Virus record (IMG/VR): IMGVR_UViG_3300035698_020555
Coordinates: 1 to 45,836 of that record
Direction: 5' to 3' (one strand)
Length of the DNA stretch: 45,836 nt
Source: a virus
Shown here: positions 1-7,611 of the stretch, one piece after another
Layout of the letters: every line of letters starts with the position of its first letter
How positions within the stretch are numbered: position 1 is the first letter of the stretch
Notes under the pieces: model-generated
What the model saw: only the letters and a program-made list of their open reading frames with translations
The model's database searches: none
What the model was told of the DNA's origin: nothing
Made by a program: the position numbers and the translations under genes

Positions 1-16
1 AAAGGAGAATGAGGAA

Positions 17-496
17 ATGAAAAAGGTGCTTAGTTTAGATAATAACTACATATGCGCAATAACACTGACCGAGATTACCAGAGAGGAATTAGAGCAAAAC
101 CCTGAAAAATACTATATTTCACCCTGTTGTAACAACGTGTTTGTACGGGACTCCATCATGCGTTGGTTTAGGCACAGCCCCCATCAAAACTGCCCGTGCT
201 GTAGAACTCCGTGGAATAGTCCGATATATACACAGCCTCAATTACTACCGGATGAAGACCCGTTCGATACAGCAGAGCAGTTAGAGGCTCTGGAATTGCC
301 ACAGTCAATTATGCTGGCACGACTACACCGACTATCAGATGGCTATGTAATTGGTGATAGGAATAGCAGGAATGCGATTGAGTACGAACTGGGCGATGAG
401 GCACTTAGCTATACAGGGGGGCCCATTCCCGATAGCTGGCAGATGGATCAGAGGGATAGTGAGCTATACAGAATGGCCCGTTCACACTCATTTTAG
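17..496 (+). CDS. RING/U-box-like small protein
   Basis: A 159-aa protein preceded by AAAGGAG. Residues 12-66 resemble a RING/U-box fold: a leading Cys (C13), the motif SPCCNNVF (C37, C38), a helix ending IMRWF, then NCPCCRTPW (C59, C61, C62). In eukaryotic and giant-virus proteins this pattern binds ubiquitin-conjugating enzymes. Here the zinc ligands are incomplete, which is closer to a U-box or a degenerate RING. The C-terminal half (residues 70-159) is acidic and unrecognised. It heads a run of small rightward genes. The function is unknown; an E3-like or host-takeover role is only a guess from the motif. Confidence 0.6.
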   Translation: MKKVLSLDNNYICAITLTEITREELEQNPEKYYISPCCNNVFVRDSIMRWFRHSPHQNCPCCRTPWNSPIYTQPQLLPDEDPFDTAEQLEALELPQSIMLARLHRLSDGYVIGDRNSRNAIEYELGDEALSYTGGPIPDSWQMDQRDSELYRMARSHSF

Positions 497-508
497 AGGG
501 TAATTAAT

Positions 509-754
509 ATGGAAAACGTTGCGGATAGGTCAGAATATATCATTAAGAATAATATATCATTCCGTATAGGTTGGGAGGCTGTTGGTTCTAAATATGAACA
601 TGCCATTATCGTCCCTGCAACACCCCCAAATGCGGAAGGCTATTACACTGAAGATCTTATCGAGGCTGTAATGGTATCTCGTACTAGTTATGAAACCGAA
701 ACTGACTATATAGGCGCAGTCCATAAATGGATTGATGAGTATGAAGGAAATTAA
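509..754 (+). CDS. Hypothetical protein, 81 aa
   Basis: An acidic 81-aa protein with no motif that I recognise. It starts 12 bases after the previous stop, behind GAGGG and the junction AATTAATATG that recurs before its neighbours. It is probably an early accessory phage protein, judged only by size and position. Confidence 0.65.
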   Translation: MENVADRSEYIIKNNISFRIGWEAVGSKYEHAIIVPATPPNAEGYYTEDLIEAVMVSRTSYETETDYIGAVHKWIDEYEGN

Positions 755-755
755 T

Positions 756-880
756 ATGAAAGAACTATTTGATATTGTAGATACGATAGTTTGGGGACTG
801 GCATTTGTGTTTGGTTGGGGGTAGCCTCAATTGCAATAGAAGCATACATATTCGCAAGGCATTTTTTAGGAGGGGCTTAA
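756..880 (+). CDS. Small membrane protein, broken by a -1 shift at a G5 run
   Basis: Frame 0 from ATG 756 stops at TAG 822-824 after 22 aa ending in VWGLAFVFGWG. Stepping back one base in the G5 run at 817-821 gives an open frame to TAA 878-880. The joined product is about 41 aa with a single hydrophobic segment that continues across the shift (VFGWGVASIAIEAYIFA). The hydrophobic continuity suggests one gene that has lost a G, or a programmed shift, or an assembly homopolymer error. The start has an AAGGAAATTA ribosome-binding site and is one base beyond the previous stop. Confidence 0.45.
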
Positions 881-881
881 T

Positions 882-1277
882 ATGGGCATAGCATTGAAAA
901 TAAAAAGGGGATATACATACCCTGAGACGTATGAGGTTAAAGGGGTTATGGCAGCCTATAACTATGATGTATGGAGTTGGGATTTGGATGGCTGTTGGGA
1001 CAAGCAAACAGAGGAGGAAAAAATATTGATAGAAACGGATATTGAATCTGCACAAGAATTATTGCGATCTCTAAACTCCGGTATTGAAGAGAAAGAAAAG
1101 TATGTAGCGAGCATGAAACGCAAAATACAGGAGTGGGAACCTAAAGTAAAAGCGCAGTCCGATAAACTATTAAAAGAGAGGGCAGAATTAGAAAGGCTAG
1201 AAAAAGAGAAAGGAGTAAAAAAAACCAATGTTTTTGCTTGGGTAGGCCGGATTTTCCGGAGAGGTCAACATGGATAG
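882..1277 (+). CDS. Coiled-coil protein, paralogue of 21779-22165
   Basis: A 131-aa protein behind a strong AGGAGGGG site. Residues from about 55 to 115 are heptad-rich, Lys/Glu-rich and predicted coiled coil. The segment TDIESAQELL matches TDIESAQKLL in the gene at 21779, and both have a short basic C-terminal tail, so the two are paralogues in separate early-gene clusters. No enzymatic motif is visible and the function is unknown. Confidence 0.7.
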   Translation: MGIALKIKRGYTYPETYEVKGVMAAYNYDVWSWDLDGCWDKQTEEEKILIETDIESAQELLRSLNSGIEEKEKYVASMKRKIQEWEPKVKAQSDKLLKERAELERLEKEKGVKKTNVFAWVGRIFRRGQHG

Positions 1278-1461
1278 CGATAATTATACCCTTAACAGGG
1301 AGAACCTAGCATGGGGACTCAGAAAAGCCATTCAGGATTACGTAGGGAATAAAGACGATAGGCCAGATGAGATTGTCCATTTCAAAGAACAAAAGATATT
1401 TCTAGACCTTTTGGATACGCATATGAAAGAAGATATTATTTTGGCTATGGAAGGGAATTAA
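1270..1461 (+). CDS. Hypothetical protein, 63 aa
   Basis: A small charged protein that starts inside the last codons of the coiled-coil gene (8-base overlap) behind GGAGAGG. This suggests translational coupling. No recognisable domain is present. Confidence 0.6.
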   Translation: MDSDNYTLNRENLAWGLRKAIQDYVGNKDDRPDEIVHFKEQKIFLDLLDTHMKEDIILAMEGN

Positions 1462-1483
1462 TATGTCGATTGAATCGACATAT
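1461..1483. promoter_or_regulatory. 23-bp perfect palindrome (operator or hairpin)
   Basis: ATATGTCGATT at 1461-1471 and its exact complement AATCGACATAT at 1473-1483 flank a single G. There is no T-run after it, so it is not a standard terminator. It sits directly after the last stop of the small-gene cluster and upstream of the helix-turn-helix gene, a typical place for an operator. A 25-codon frame (1463-1540) begins inside it, but I do not call it as a gene. Confidence 0.5.
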
Positions 1484-1492
1484 AAGGTTAAC

Positions 1493-2314
1493 GTGTCGAA
1501 ATACTATTTAGTAAGCTTCATGTTTTTAGGAGGGGATTGATAAGTAAGCGTATGTAACTAAATAAATAACAACAGCGTCAAAACGGATGATTTCGAGGCT
1601 AAGTCATATGTAAATTAATAAATAGTAAATGGAGGAAGGGATAAGTACTGGACGGGATTATGAACATGTTCAGACAGAAAGAGGGAGGGGATATTGAACC
1701 GAAGGAGAATAAAATGAAAAAGAGAAGTGGATTTAGGAAGAAAATAAAGAGAGGTTACGTGGGTGTAGTAGATATTACAGCTAGATATGGCATAAAGGAA
1801 CAGACTATACGCACACATATTACCCGTGGCGATTTAAAGGCCTCCCAAGCAAAGAAGGGCGGGGTATTCCATATTAAAAAAGAGGATGCAGACCGGTTCT
1901 ATGGGGAGGCCCCTATAGCTATTGTAAGTGAAGCCCCTGTTTCAGATGGCGTGACAGAATGTATCGCCCTCTTAAAAGTAATTGAGGAGAACACACGAGG
2001 AGATGCTAGTATCGTTCCCCTTTTAAAAGTAATTGAGAAGAATACCCGGACTGAACCTAGTGTTACTGCCTGCTTCCCTACCGCGGAGCAGATCATTAAC
2101 CATTTGATGGAGAATACCAAGTTAAAGAAATTAACCCAAGTGATCGGCCATGATTCATTGAACGCTACCAAGGCCGATTATATCGCTTCATTAACCCTCT
2201 TTTTAGGGGCATTTTAATAAATAAGTCTTATGTGATTTAATAAATATCTTTGTGTCGAAACTGGCATGTTTGAGCACGATTTCTTATGTAATTTAATAAA
2301 TAGTAAATGAGAGG
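1493..2314. repeat. Degenerate intergenic repeats flanking the HTH gene
   Basis: A composite unit recurs three times. It has a box GYGTCRAAA (1493, 1575, 2252) followed 25-55 bases later by TATGTAAnTnAATAAATA (1551, 1607, 2285). A fourth copy of the second box alone is at 2228. Two copies continue into AGTAAATGgagg or AGTAAATGagagg. The units lie on both sides of the gene at 1714-2217, leaving 1462-1713 and 2218-2330 otherwise empty. They may bind a regulator, possibly the product of that gene, or be replication iterons. Confidence 0.45.
1714..2217 (+). CDS. Helix-turn-helix DNA-binding protein (excisionase/MerR-like)
   Basis: I choose ATG 1714 because AAGGAG lies 6 bases upstream; the frame is open from 1660. 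The product is 167 aa. Residues 10-60 have the pattern of excisionase-type winged helix domains: VDITARYGIKEQTIRTHI (helix-turn-helix), then KGGVFHIKKEDADRFYG (wing and closing helix). Residues 80-120 contain a repeat, LLKVIEENTR and LLKVIEKNTR. It is bordered on both sides by the intergenic repeats, so autoregulation or directionality control is plausible. No integrase is visible in this window. Confidence 0.65.
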   Translation: MKKRSGFRKKIKRGYVGVVDITARYGIKEQTIRTHITRGDLKASQAKKGGVFHIKKEDADRFYGEAPIAIVSEAPVSDGVTECIALLKVIEENTRGDASIVPLLKVIEKNTRTEPSVTACFPTAEQIINHLMENTKLKKLTQVIGHDSLNATKADYIASLTLFLGAF

Positions 2315-2330
2315 ATTAATAAATAATAAA

Positions 2331-2347
2331 AGTATCACTGTGATACT
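2331..2347. promoter_or_regulatory. Short palindrome
   Basis: AGTATCAC and GTGATACT are exact complements separated by one T. It lies in the 216-base gap between the convergent genes at 2217 and 2434, next to the larger multi-stem element. It could be an operator or part of a termination region. Confidence 0.35.
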
Positions 2348-2360
2348 ATATAGATTAAAT

Positions 2361-2408
2361 CCTGCCAGCGCTTATGTGTTATAAGCATCCGGATGATCGT
2401 CTGGCAGG
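2361..2408. other. Three-stem structured element between convergent genes
   Basis: CCTGCCAG (2361-2368) pairs with CTGGCAGG (2401-2408). Inside are two further hairpins: GCTTAT/ATAAGC with loop GTGTT (2370-2386) and the palindrome CATCCGGATG (2386-2395). Together they form a three-way junction. There is no T-run on either strand. It may be a bidirectional termination or mRNA-stabilising structure, a small RNA, or a recombination site. Confidence 0.4.
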
Positions 2409-2433
2409 CCGTTACCCTTAAATCTGGAGCTCC

Positions 2434-3261
2434 TTAATTCCTATGCTCTTTATTAATATCCCTAACCGCTTCCATTAAGTTTAAAGGGGTGCCTTTGGCG
2501 CGCGCTTCTTTGCATATAGAATTAATATCTTTAGGTAAGCACATACCCCCCCATCCACGCTTACCATCCGGGCCGGGAACAGAATAATGGGATGTTCCCA
2601 TTCGCGCATCCATATGAAACATGGCCATTAAATACTCCCAAGTTGTTTCTGAGTCCCCTTTTATTTTTTGGTAGAGTGCATAAAACTCATTCATGAAGGT
2701 TACCTTCATAGCAAGAAATGAATTTTCCATATATTTTAATAATGCAGCCTCTACAGCAGTATCACAATATCGAGTTGGGCATAGGTTACAAATGCTGTAG
2801 TCCTTGAATAGTTTTTCTACTTCATAACAATCCTGCACATACCCGCCCAATATCATTTGTTTTTGATTTACGAAGTCTCTCTTTGTTGAGCGTTCCCGTA
2901 AATATTCAGGAGATACTACAATACTAAGCTCTGGGTAAATAAGGCCGTATTTCTCGATTATAGAAGGCAATACAGCTGATTTAATGATGATTATAGGGTA
3001 CTTTTGTTTGATTACACATACGTTATGGAGGTTCGCCATGACAGAATCGATCGGGGCGGAATTAAATCGTTGCTCATCTTCTATCCAAGGGGTGCTGACA
3101 GAAACAAAAACAAACTCACAGGTTTCTATTATATCCGAATAGGGTGTATTTGCTGCAGTGCCTATTAGTTTAGGATCATTTAGGTATAAGGTACACGCAT
3201 CTCTAAACCCTATTCCGATTGCTTGCCCAACATTCCCATAACCGATTATTGCTATATTCAT
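2434..3261 (-). CDS. Nucleotide-sugar dehydrogenase (UDP-glucose dehydrogenase-like), short form
   Basis: A 275-aa protein behind GGAGG. N-terminal Rossmann motif IIGYGNVGQA (NAD binding), then SVSTPW, SPEYLRE, the lysine helix LLKYMENSFLAMK, and GGMCLPKD with the catalytic Cys. These are the signatures of the UDP-glucose/GDP-mannose dehydrogenase family, which oxidises the sugar C6 alcohol to a carboxylate in two NAD-dependent steps. Family members are usually 390-450 aa; this one ends soon after the catalytic Cys motif and lacks the C-terminal nucleotide-sugar-binding domain. It may therefore have an altered substrate or be defective. It is the last gene of the leftward operon. Confidence 0.8.
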   Translation of the reverse strand: MNIAIIGYGNVGQAIGIGFRDACTLYLNDPKLIGTAANTPYSDIIETCEFVFVSVSTPWIEDEQRFNSAPIDSVMANLHNVCVIKQKYPIIIIKSAVLPSIIEKYGLIYPELSIVVSPEYLRERSTKRDFVNQKQMILGGYVQDCYEVEKLFKDYSICNLCPTRYCDTAVEAALLKYMENSFLAMKVTFMNEFYALYQKIKGDSETTWEYLMAMFHMDARMGTSHYSVPGPDGKRGWGGMCLPKDINSICKEARAKGTPLNLMEAVRDINKEHRN

Positions 3262-3273
3262 TATTTTGCCTCC

Positions 3274-4611
3274 TTACATATTTGCTAATATGCCGCCCAA
3301 TATATTTATGGTGCCCGGATCATAGTGGCATGAAGCAAGAACAATTTTCATTTTTTCTATACAGGTCATTATATCCCCTTTTTGATAGGCAATATAGCCA
3401 AGATGTAACTCTACCATATCAATGTAGCCGTAGTTAACTGAAATCCATTCAAGGATTTCTTTACAGTTATCTAGCTCTTTATCTATGAAATAGTTGAGTG
3501 CTAATGTGATTTTCATTTCAATATTATCAGGGTACTTCTTACAATATCCTTCTAGAAAATCTTGGCTATCTACATGATCCATTAAGCCTGCAACTTTTTT
3601 TATCACTTCCGGGAATTTGTCAAAATGTTTCATGGCCTGTTTACCAAGGTTCAAAGATTTTTGGATGTCCTTTATTAAATTATTATCCATTTCCAGTTTC
3701 AAAACATAACAATTTAGAACGTTATTGAGTAACCCCGCACTATAGCTACCATCGCTATCAGCCGAAAAAGGGATGGTCTTTGCATCCGCTTTTTCAAAGA
3801 TGAGTGCAGTACCGTATATCTTATGGGGATCATTAAACACTTCTTTAAAGCCTAGATTTTCAATGAATTTTATTAAGAGTTTGTCATTGAAAATGTTTAT
3901 ATGGTCAGCTTTGAATAGCACAGAACCGCTATGCTTCACATCATCACGCGGGAACGGGACTGATGCTGTTATATAATCAAGGGTGGGCAATGCAATATAT
4001 AACCGTCCATTAGCTGTTAATTTATCCCGTAGCTGTAATACAATTTCTTTTGGGTTTTGCAGATGTTCTAGTACATGATACAAAATGATTAGATCATAAG
4101 AATTAGTCACTTTATCTAGGTCAGGATCCATACTTACATCTAGACCATTAATAAATTTTGCCCAATTCGCATGCCCTTTGTTTAGCTCAATACCAAACAG
4201 GGAACTGGATTCTGGATACCGTTTTTGTATTTCTGTTAGCATGTACCCGTCAGAGCAGCCATAATCAAATACTGATTTGGGTGTGAATCCTGAGTCACGC
4301 ATATATTTGAATAGTAATTTGTCTTGATGCTGCAATTTTGTTTCTTTTGTACGTAGAAATGTATCACCTTGAGGCCGTATATATTCTCTATAGTACCTAA
4401 TTAAATCTTTTGGTTGGGGGTTATACGTGATGAACCCGCATACTGTGCAATGCACCAATTTACAGTCTAGGAGGGGCTGTGCTTTTTCTATAAGGGTAAA
4501 GCTATTTTCAGAATCGCAAATAGGGCATTTCTTTAGCACTACCCTATCCGTATTATAGGTTGCCCATCCGGGTATTGTTTTCTCTAAAGGTTCTAGTTTA
4601 ATTTTTGGCAT
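3274..4611 (-). CDS. SAM-dependent methyltransferase with zinc-ribbon N-terminus and C-terminal TPR-like region
   Basis: A 445-aa protein. Residues 27-65 have two CxxC pairs (CPIC, CTVC) as in sugar C-methyltransferases. A class I methyltransferase fold follows, with motif I VFDYGCSDGY and a later YHVLEHLQNP typical of the type 11/12 group. The C-terminal 100 residues look like TPR helices (LALNYFIDKEL, LGYIAYQKGD). It overlaps the DAHP synthase gene by 14 bases, so the two are coupled. Its place among nucleotide-sugar genes suggests a sugar methyltransferase, which is inference. Confidence 0.75.
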   Translation of the reverse strand: MPKIKLEPLEKTIPGWATYNTDRVVLKKCPICDSENSFTLIEKAQPLLDCKLVHCTVCGFITYNPQPKDLIRYYREYIRPQGDTFLRTKETKLQHQDKLLFKYMRDSGFTPKSVFDYGCSDGYMLTEIQKRYPESSSLFGIELNKGHANWAKFINGLDVSMDPDLDKVTNSYDLIILYHVLEHLQNPKEIVLQLRDKLTANGRLYIALPTLDYITASVPFPRDDVKHSGSVLFKADHINIFNDKLLIKFIENLGFKEVFNDPHKIYGTALIFEKADAKTIPFSADSDGSYSAGLLNNVLNCYVLKLEMDNNLIKDIQKSLNLGKQAMKHFDKFPEVIKKVAGLMDHVDSQDFLEGYCKKYPDNIEMKITLALNYFIDKELDNCKEILEWISVNYGYIDMVELHLGYIAYQKGDIMTCIEKMKIVLASCHYDPGTINILGGILANM

Positions 4612-5350
4612 GTTTAACCCCTATCTCTTTTAAAAAGTGTTCAAATTCAGGGATAGTATATTGTTGATCTGGATCGGATAAGGCAAATGCGGGATATTCA
4701 TCTACCTCAATCATTAACCCATTCGCACCAGCAGCAATTGCCGCTTTGGATAAGGGCAAATTAAGCCACTTTTGTGCAGCTGCATGGCAGGGATCTACTA
4801 CTATAGGGTAATCCGTATAGAATTTTAGAACAGGAACGGCTGTTATATCTAGGGTGTAGCGGTACTCTACTTCAAACGTTCTAATTCCGCGCTCACAAAT
4901 AATAATATTTAAATTACCACCATCGCTTATATAAGACGCTGCACTGATTATATCCCGTATAGGAGCCGCAAAGTTCCGCTTGAGCATAACAGGCTTGTCT
5001 TGTTTTCCAAGCTCTTTTAGTAGCTCAAAGTTGTACATATTCCTAACTCCTACTTGAAATATGTCCACTGCATCATACATCCCCTCTATTTTCCGGGTAT
5101 CTAAAACCTCTGCAATAATGGCAAGCCCGTGTTGCCGTTTTATTTCTTTCAATATCTCTATTCCATTATCACCAATCCCTTGGAAATCTGTAGGATTAGA
5201 ACGGGGCTTGTATATGCCTCCCCTCATTATTTTTATCCCGTTTTTCTTTAACGCTTTAGCAACTGCCATTGCCTGCACGTAGCTAGAAATTGAGCAGGGG
5301 CCCGCCATAACAAAAAAATCTGTATTCAAATCCAACCCATTAACAATCAT
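4598..5350 (-). CDS. aroF: DAHP synthase, type I-beta core (AroF-like)
   Basis: A 250-aa protein behind GGAGGTAGG. Family signatures run in order: AGPCSIS, RGGIYKPRSNPTDFQGIG, the lysine motif MLKRNFAAP, CERGIRTFE, VDPCHAAA and LMIEVDEYP. These supply the Cys, His, Glu and Asp metal ligands and the PEP-binding KR pair. The enzyme joins PEP and erythrose 4-phosphate to start the shikimate pathway; KDO8P synthases are related but lack this exact pattern. The ACT or ferredoxin-like regulatory domain is absent, so feedback control is unlikely. A shikimate entry enzyme is unusual in phage, and a role in making a 3-deoxy sugar acid is an alternative. Confidence 0.8.
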   Translation of the reverse strand: MIVNGLDLNTDFFVMAGPCSISSYVQAMAVAKALKKNGIKIMRGGIYKPRSNPTDFQGIGDNGIEILKEIKRQHGLAIIAEVLDTRKIEGMYDAVDIFQVGVRNMYNFELLKELGKQDKPVMLKRNFAAPIRDIISAASYISDGGNLNIIICERGIRTFEVEYRYTLDITAVPVLKFYTDYPIVVDPCHAAAQKWLNLPLSKAAIAAGANGLMIEVDEYPAFALSDPDQQYTIPEFEHFLKEIGVKHAKN

Positions 5351-5391
5351 AACCTACCTCCTTATTATTGTTATCTCTATAGTAGAAAGTA

Positions 5392-5832
5392 TCATAAAAA
5401 ATCTTTTTTTAAATGCTTTTTCATGGCTCCCATCTTTTTTAGTTTTTGGATACACCTTGAGTATAGCCGAACAGCGTTTCGTGTGGCATAGGTATCGAAC
5501 CCCTCACTTGTTTGTGCATGGCTAGATGTTTTCATTCTATCTTGTACCGTTAATGCAAACTCCATTAATGCGCTTTTATTATTGGTAGCCACGTACCCAT
5601 CAATCCGCCTCATAAACTCGTCAATATAAATTTTTGATACTTCTAAGATATGCGTTTTTTCAAATATGGAATTTTCTTTATAGTAATGGAACGCATCAAA
5701 GGTAAAGAAAAAAGCGTTTAATAATTGCATATTATCCAAATGGAACACTTTCACTTTTAAGGTATCTACATTGATCTTAAATAAAGTATTTTCGTTTAGG
5801 GCAGGGTTAAGTATGTTAAATGTTTTAGCCAT
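5392..5832 (-). CDS. Hypothetical protein, 146 aa
   Basis: A 146-aa helical protein that ends in a basic tail (KKHLKKDFL). I do not recognise a family. Its start (GGAG upstream) overlaps the last codons of the cytidylyltransferase-GT2 gene by 8 bases, so it is probably translated with it. The middle (IYIDEFMRRIDGYVATNNKSAL) resembles small helical chaperones such as FliS only loosely, so I do not assign that. Confidence 0.6.
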   Translation of the reverse strand: MAKTFNILNPALNENTLFKINVDTLKVKVFHLDNMQLLNAFFFTFDAFHYYKENSIFEKTHILEVSKIYIDEFMRRIDGYVATNNKSALMEFALTVQDRMKTSSHAQTSEGFDTYATRNAVRLYSRCIQKLKKMGAMKKHLKKDFL

Positions 5833-7162
5833 TAATAAACTCCTTTATTTTTTTATCCAACACACCATTAACTTTCCAGTTCGCTGTTAAACTTCCTTTA
5901 TGGATGCGGTGCGTGAATAAGGCATTATTTAAAAAATCGATTTTAAAGCCGTATTTCTTACACGTTTCAAATAGGGAGACGCCATCTCGATGGGTTTGGC
6001 CGTCCACGTATTTAACATATTGATATAACTTCCGCCGGAGTAGTGCGTGGCAGGATAACATTGTTTCACATCCCTCCCGTCTCTTTTTAGTTTTAGCATT
6101 CTCCCAATAGTCAGGGATTACAATATGCGCGTCCTCCATTTGTATTGCCATGTATAAACGTTCTAGGGCCTTTTCATTTAGATAGTCATCAGTATCCGCC
6201 CGTATAATATAATCTGCACTGCATTTTTGCATGGCAAACTGTATGGCATCGATAAAGGTGTGTTCTGTAGCAGTGGCCATCCCGTATATTTTAAAGCGAG
6301 GATCGTTCATGTAGGGCAAAAGCGTATCAAAATGTGCTGCTCTATCTGAGCCATAATCGACATAGATATATTCAAAGTCAGTAAATGTTTGGTTAAGCAC
6401 CGATTCCACACAACCCTTGATCCATTCAGGTCGATAATTTTTGTTTACAGAATACACTGATATTTTTGGCATTTTATTTATCTGTTTAAGGAAGGGATAT
6501 TTATTGAAAAGTTTCAATATAGAATTCGCATTTACTATATTGGGGTAAAGCGCATCGTAAACATAGCTAACCAATTCTTTATCCGCTTGGGTATCCACTG
6601 TAAGGCGTATATCTGAGGTGTTCATATCTAGCTCCGGCGGGAATGGTAATTTACCAACTTTAAACTCTTTTGATTTTAACCAAAACTCAATCGATTCAAT
6701 TGCCATTGTAGAATGGTTATCTAATGCTTTTTCAAGGGCAGCTCGTTTAATTATTTCAAAATCCATCCCTCTAATGATGTTAGGCAAATACGCATAATCG
6801 TATTTTTTCTCCAGTGCCTTGTTTAATGATGTGCGCACAAGTTCAGGGTCTATGAATAAGTCATCCCCCGTTATACGCACAAAATAGTCATACCCCTTGG
6901 ATGCCTCTAATAATCGTTGTGCAATGTTTAAATAAGAACCCCTATACACTGTTATAAAGGGCAAGAAATCTTCACAATATTTGCCTAATTTATCATCTTC
7001 TTTTCGGTTAGTTGTTGCGAGTATCACGGGTATTGCAAGGGTTTGGATGCGTTCACAAATGAAATCTAGGGGAGTGTTTTCACCTAAGAATTTAGCAAGT
7101 ATTTTATTTGGGCATCGTTTAGAGTCCGCTCGGGCTTGAATAATAACACATGTTTTAATCAT
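5825..7162 (-). CDS. Fusion of SpsF-like cytidylyltransferase and GT2 glycosyltransferase
   Basis: A 445-aa two-domain protein. Residues 1-230 match the SpsF/CMP-sugar cytidylyltransferase family: VIIQARADSKRCPNKIL at the start, then VRITGDDLFIDPE. That family activates acidic sugars as CMP derivatives. Residues 235-445 are a GT-A family 2 glycosyltransferase: ISVYSVNKNYRPEWIKGCVESV, ADYIIRADTDDYL with the metal-binding Asp residues, and a late His-rich segment. The fusion could activate and transfer a sugar in one polypeptide. Its start overlaps the previous stop as ATGA. Confidence 0.75.
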   Translation of the reverse strand: MIKTCVIIQARADSKRCPNKILAKFLGENTPLDFICERIQTLAIPVILATTNRKEDDKLGKYCEDFLPFITVYRGSYLNIAQRLLEASKGYDYFVRITGDDLFIDPELVRTSLNKALEKKYDYAYLPNIIRGMDFEIIKRAALEKALDNHSTMAIESIEFWLKSKEFKVGKLPFPPELDMNTSDIRLTVDTQADKELVSYVYDALYPNIVNANSILKLFNKYPFLKQINKMPKISVYSVNKNYRPEWIKGCVESVLNQTFTDFEYIYVDYGSDRAAHFDTLLPYMNDPRFKIYGMATATEHTFIDAIQFAMQKCSADYIIRADTDDYLNEKALERLYMAIQMEDAHIVIPDYWENAKTKKRREGCETMLSCHALLRRKLYQYVKYVDGQTHRDGVSLFETCKKYGFKIDFLNNALFTHRIHKGSLTANWKVNGVLDKKIKEFING

Positions 7163-7449
7163 AAAAAGGTGTCCCTTGTATCTTTAATAAAGGAATCGAA
7201 TTTTTCGGAATTGTATCGAAACATCTTTTTATAGGATCCATTACTATACTTTTCTTCACCATAAAATGAACTCACAAGTGAACATTCACACAGCTTAGAT
7301 AATGAAAGAGATAACGTGGGTTTTTCATAAAATAAATCATGCGCCAACTCCTTTAGTGTAGCAGGCCTTTCTTTTAAATAAATTAAAATATCAAACCTGC
7401 CCGGCTCTTTTAATATAGTAAAAAAGTTTAGCAGTTTTTCTTTTTTCAC
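7159..7449 (-). CDS. Winged-helix regulator (ArsR-like)
   Basis: A 96-aa protein with a GTG start at 7449-7447. The sequence has the ArsR-type winged helix order: RFDILIYLKERPATLKELAHDL, KPTLSLSLSKLCECSLV (recognition helix), then a wing. No metal-binding Cys pair is evident. The start codon lies within the last, degenerate copy of the tandem repeat at 7432-7611, so copy-number change would alter its leader or N-terminus. It may regulate the sugar genes around it. Confidence 0.65.
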   Translation of the reverse strand: MKKEKLLNFFTILKEPGRFDILIYLKERPATLKELAHDLFYEKPTLSLSLSKLCECSLVSSFYGEEKYSNGSYKKMFRYNSEKFDSFIKDTRDTFL

Positions 7450-7611
7450 TTTTCAATCCCAGTTTTCGTTTTTTCACTTTTCAATCCCAGTTTTCGTTTT
7501 TTCACTTTTCAATTCCAGTTTTCGTTTTTTCACTTTTCAATTCCAGTTTTCGTTTTTTCACTTTTCAATTCCAGTTTTCGTTTTTTTTCACTTTTCAATC
7601 CCAGTTTTTTG
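7432..7611. repeat. 28-bp tandem repeat (about six copies)
   Basis: The plus-strand unit has a T-run, then CACTTTTCAATCCCAG (or AATTCCAG), then TTTTCG. Five near-identical 28-base copies run 7441-7580, with a 30-base variant at 7581-7611 and a degenerate start at 7432. The array covers the 3' end of the radical SAM gene, the intergenic gap and the start of the ArsR-like gene. Because 28 is not a multiple of 3, each copy changes the reading frame. No spacers are present, so it is not a CRISPR array. Confidence 0.9.

Noticed and set aside
1463-1540. 25-aa ORF beginning in the palindrome
   Set aside because: Very short, no family, and the start is inside the 23-bp palindrome; evidence for the palindrome is stronger.
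2361-2408. tRNA gene
   Set aside because: Only two inner stems, with wrong arm lengths and no T-loop or anticodon pattern.
7432-7611. Repeat array as CRISPR
   Set aside because: The copies are directly adjacent with no spacers, are partly coding and the unit varies in T-run length; it is a minisatellite.
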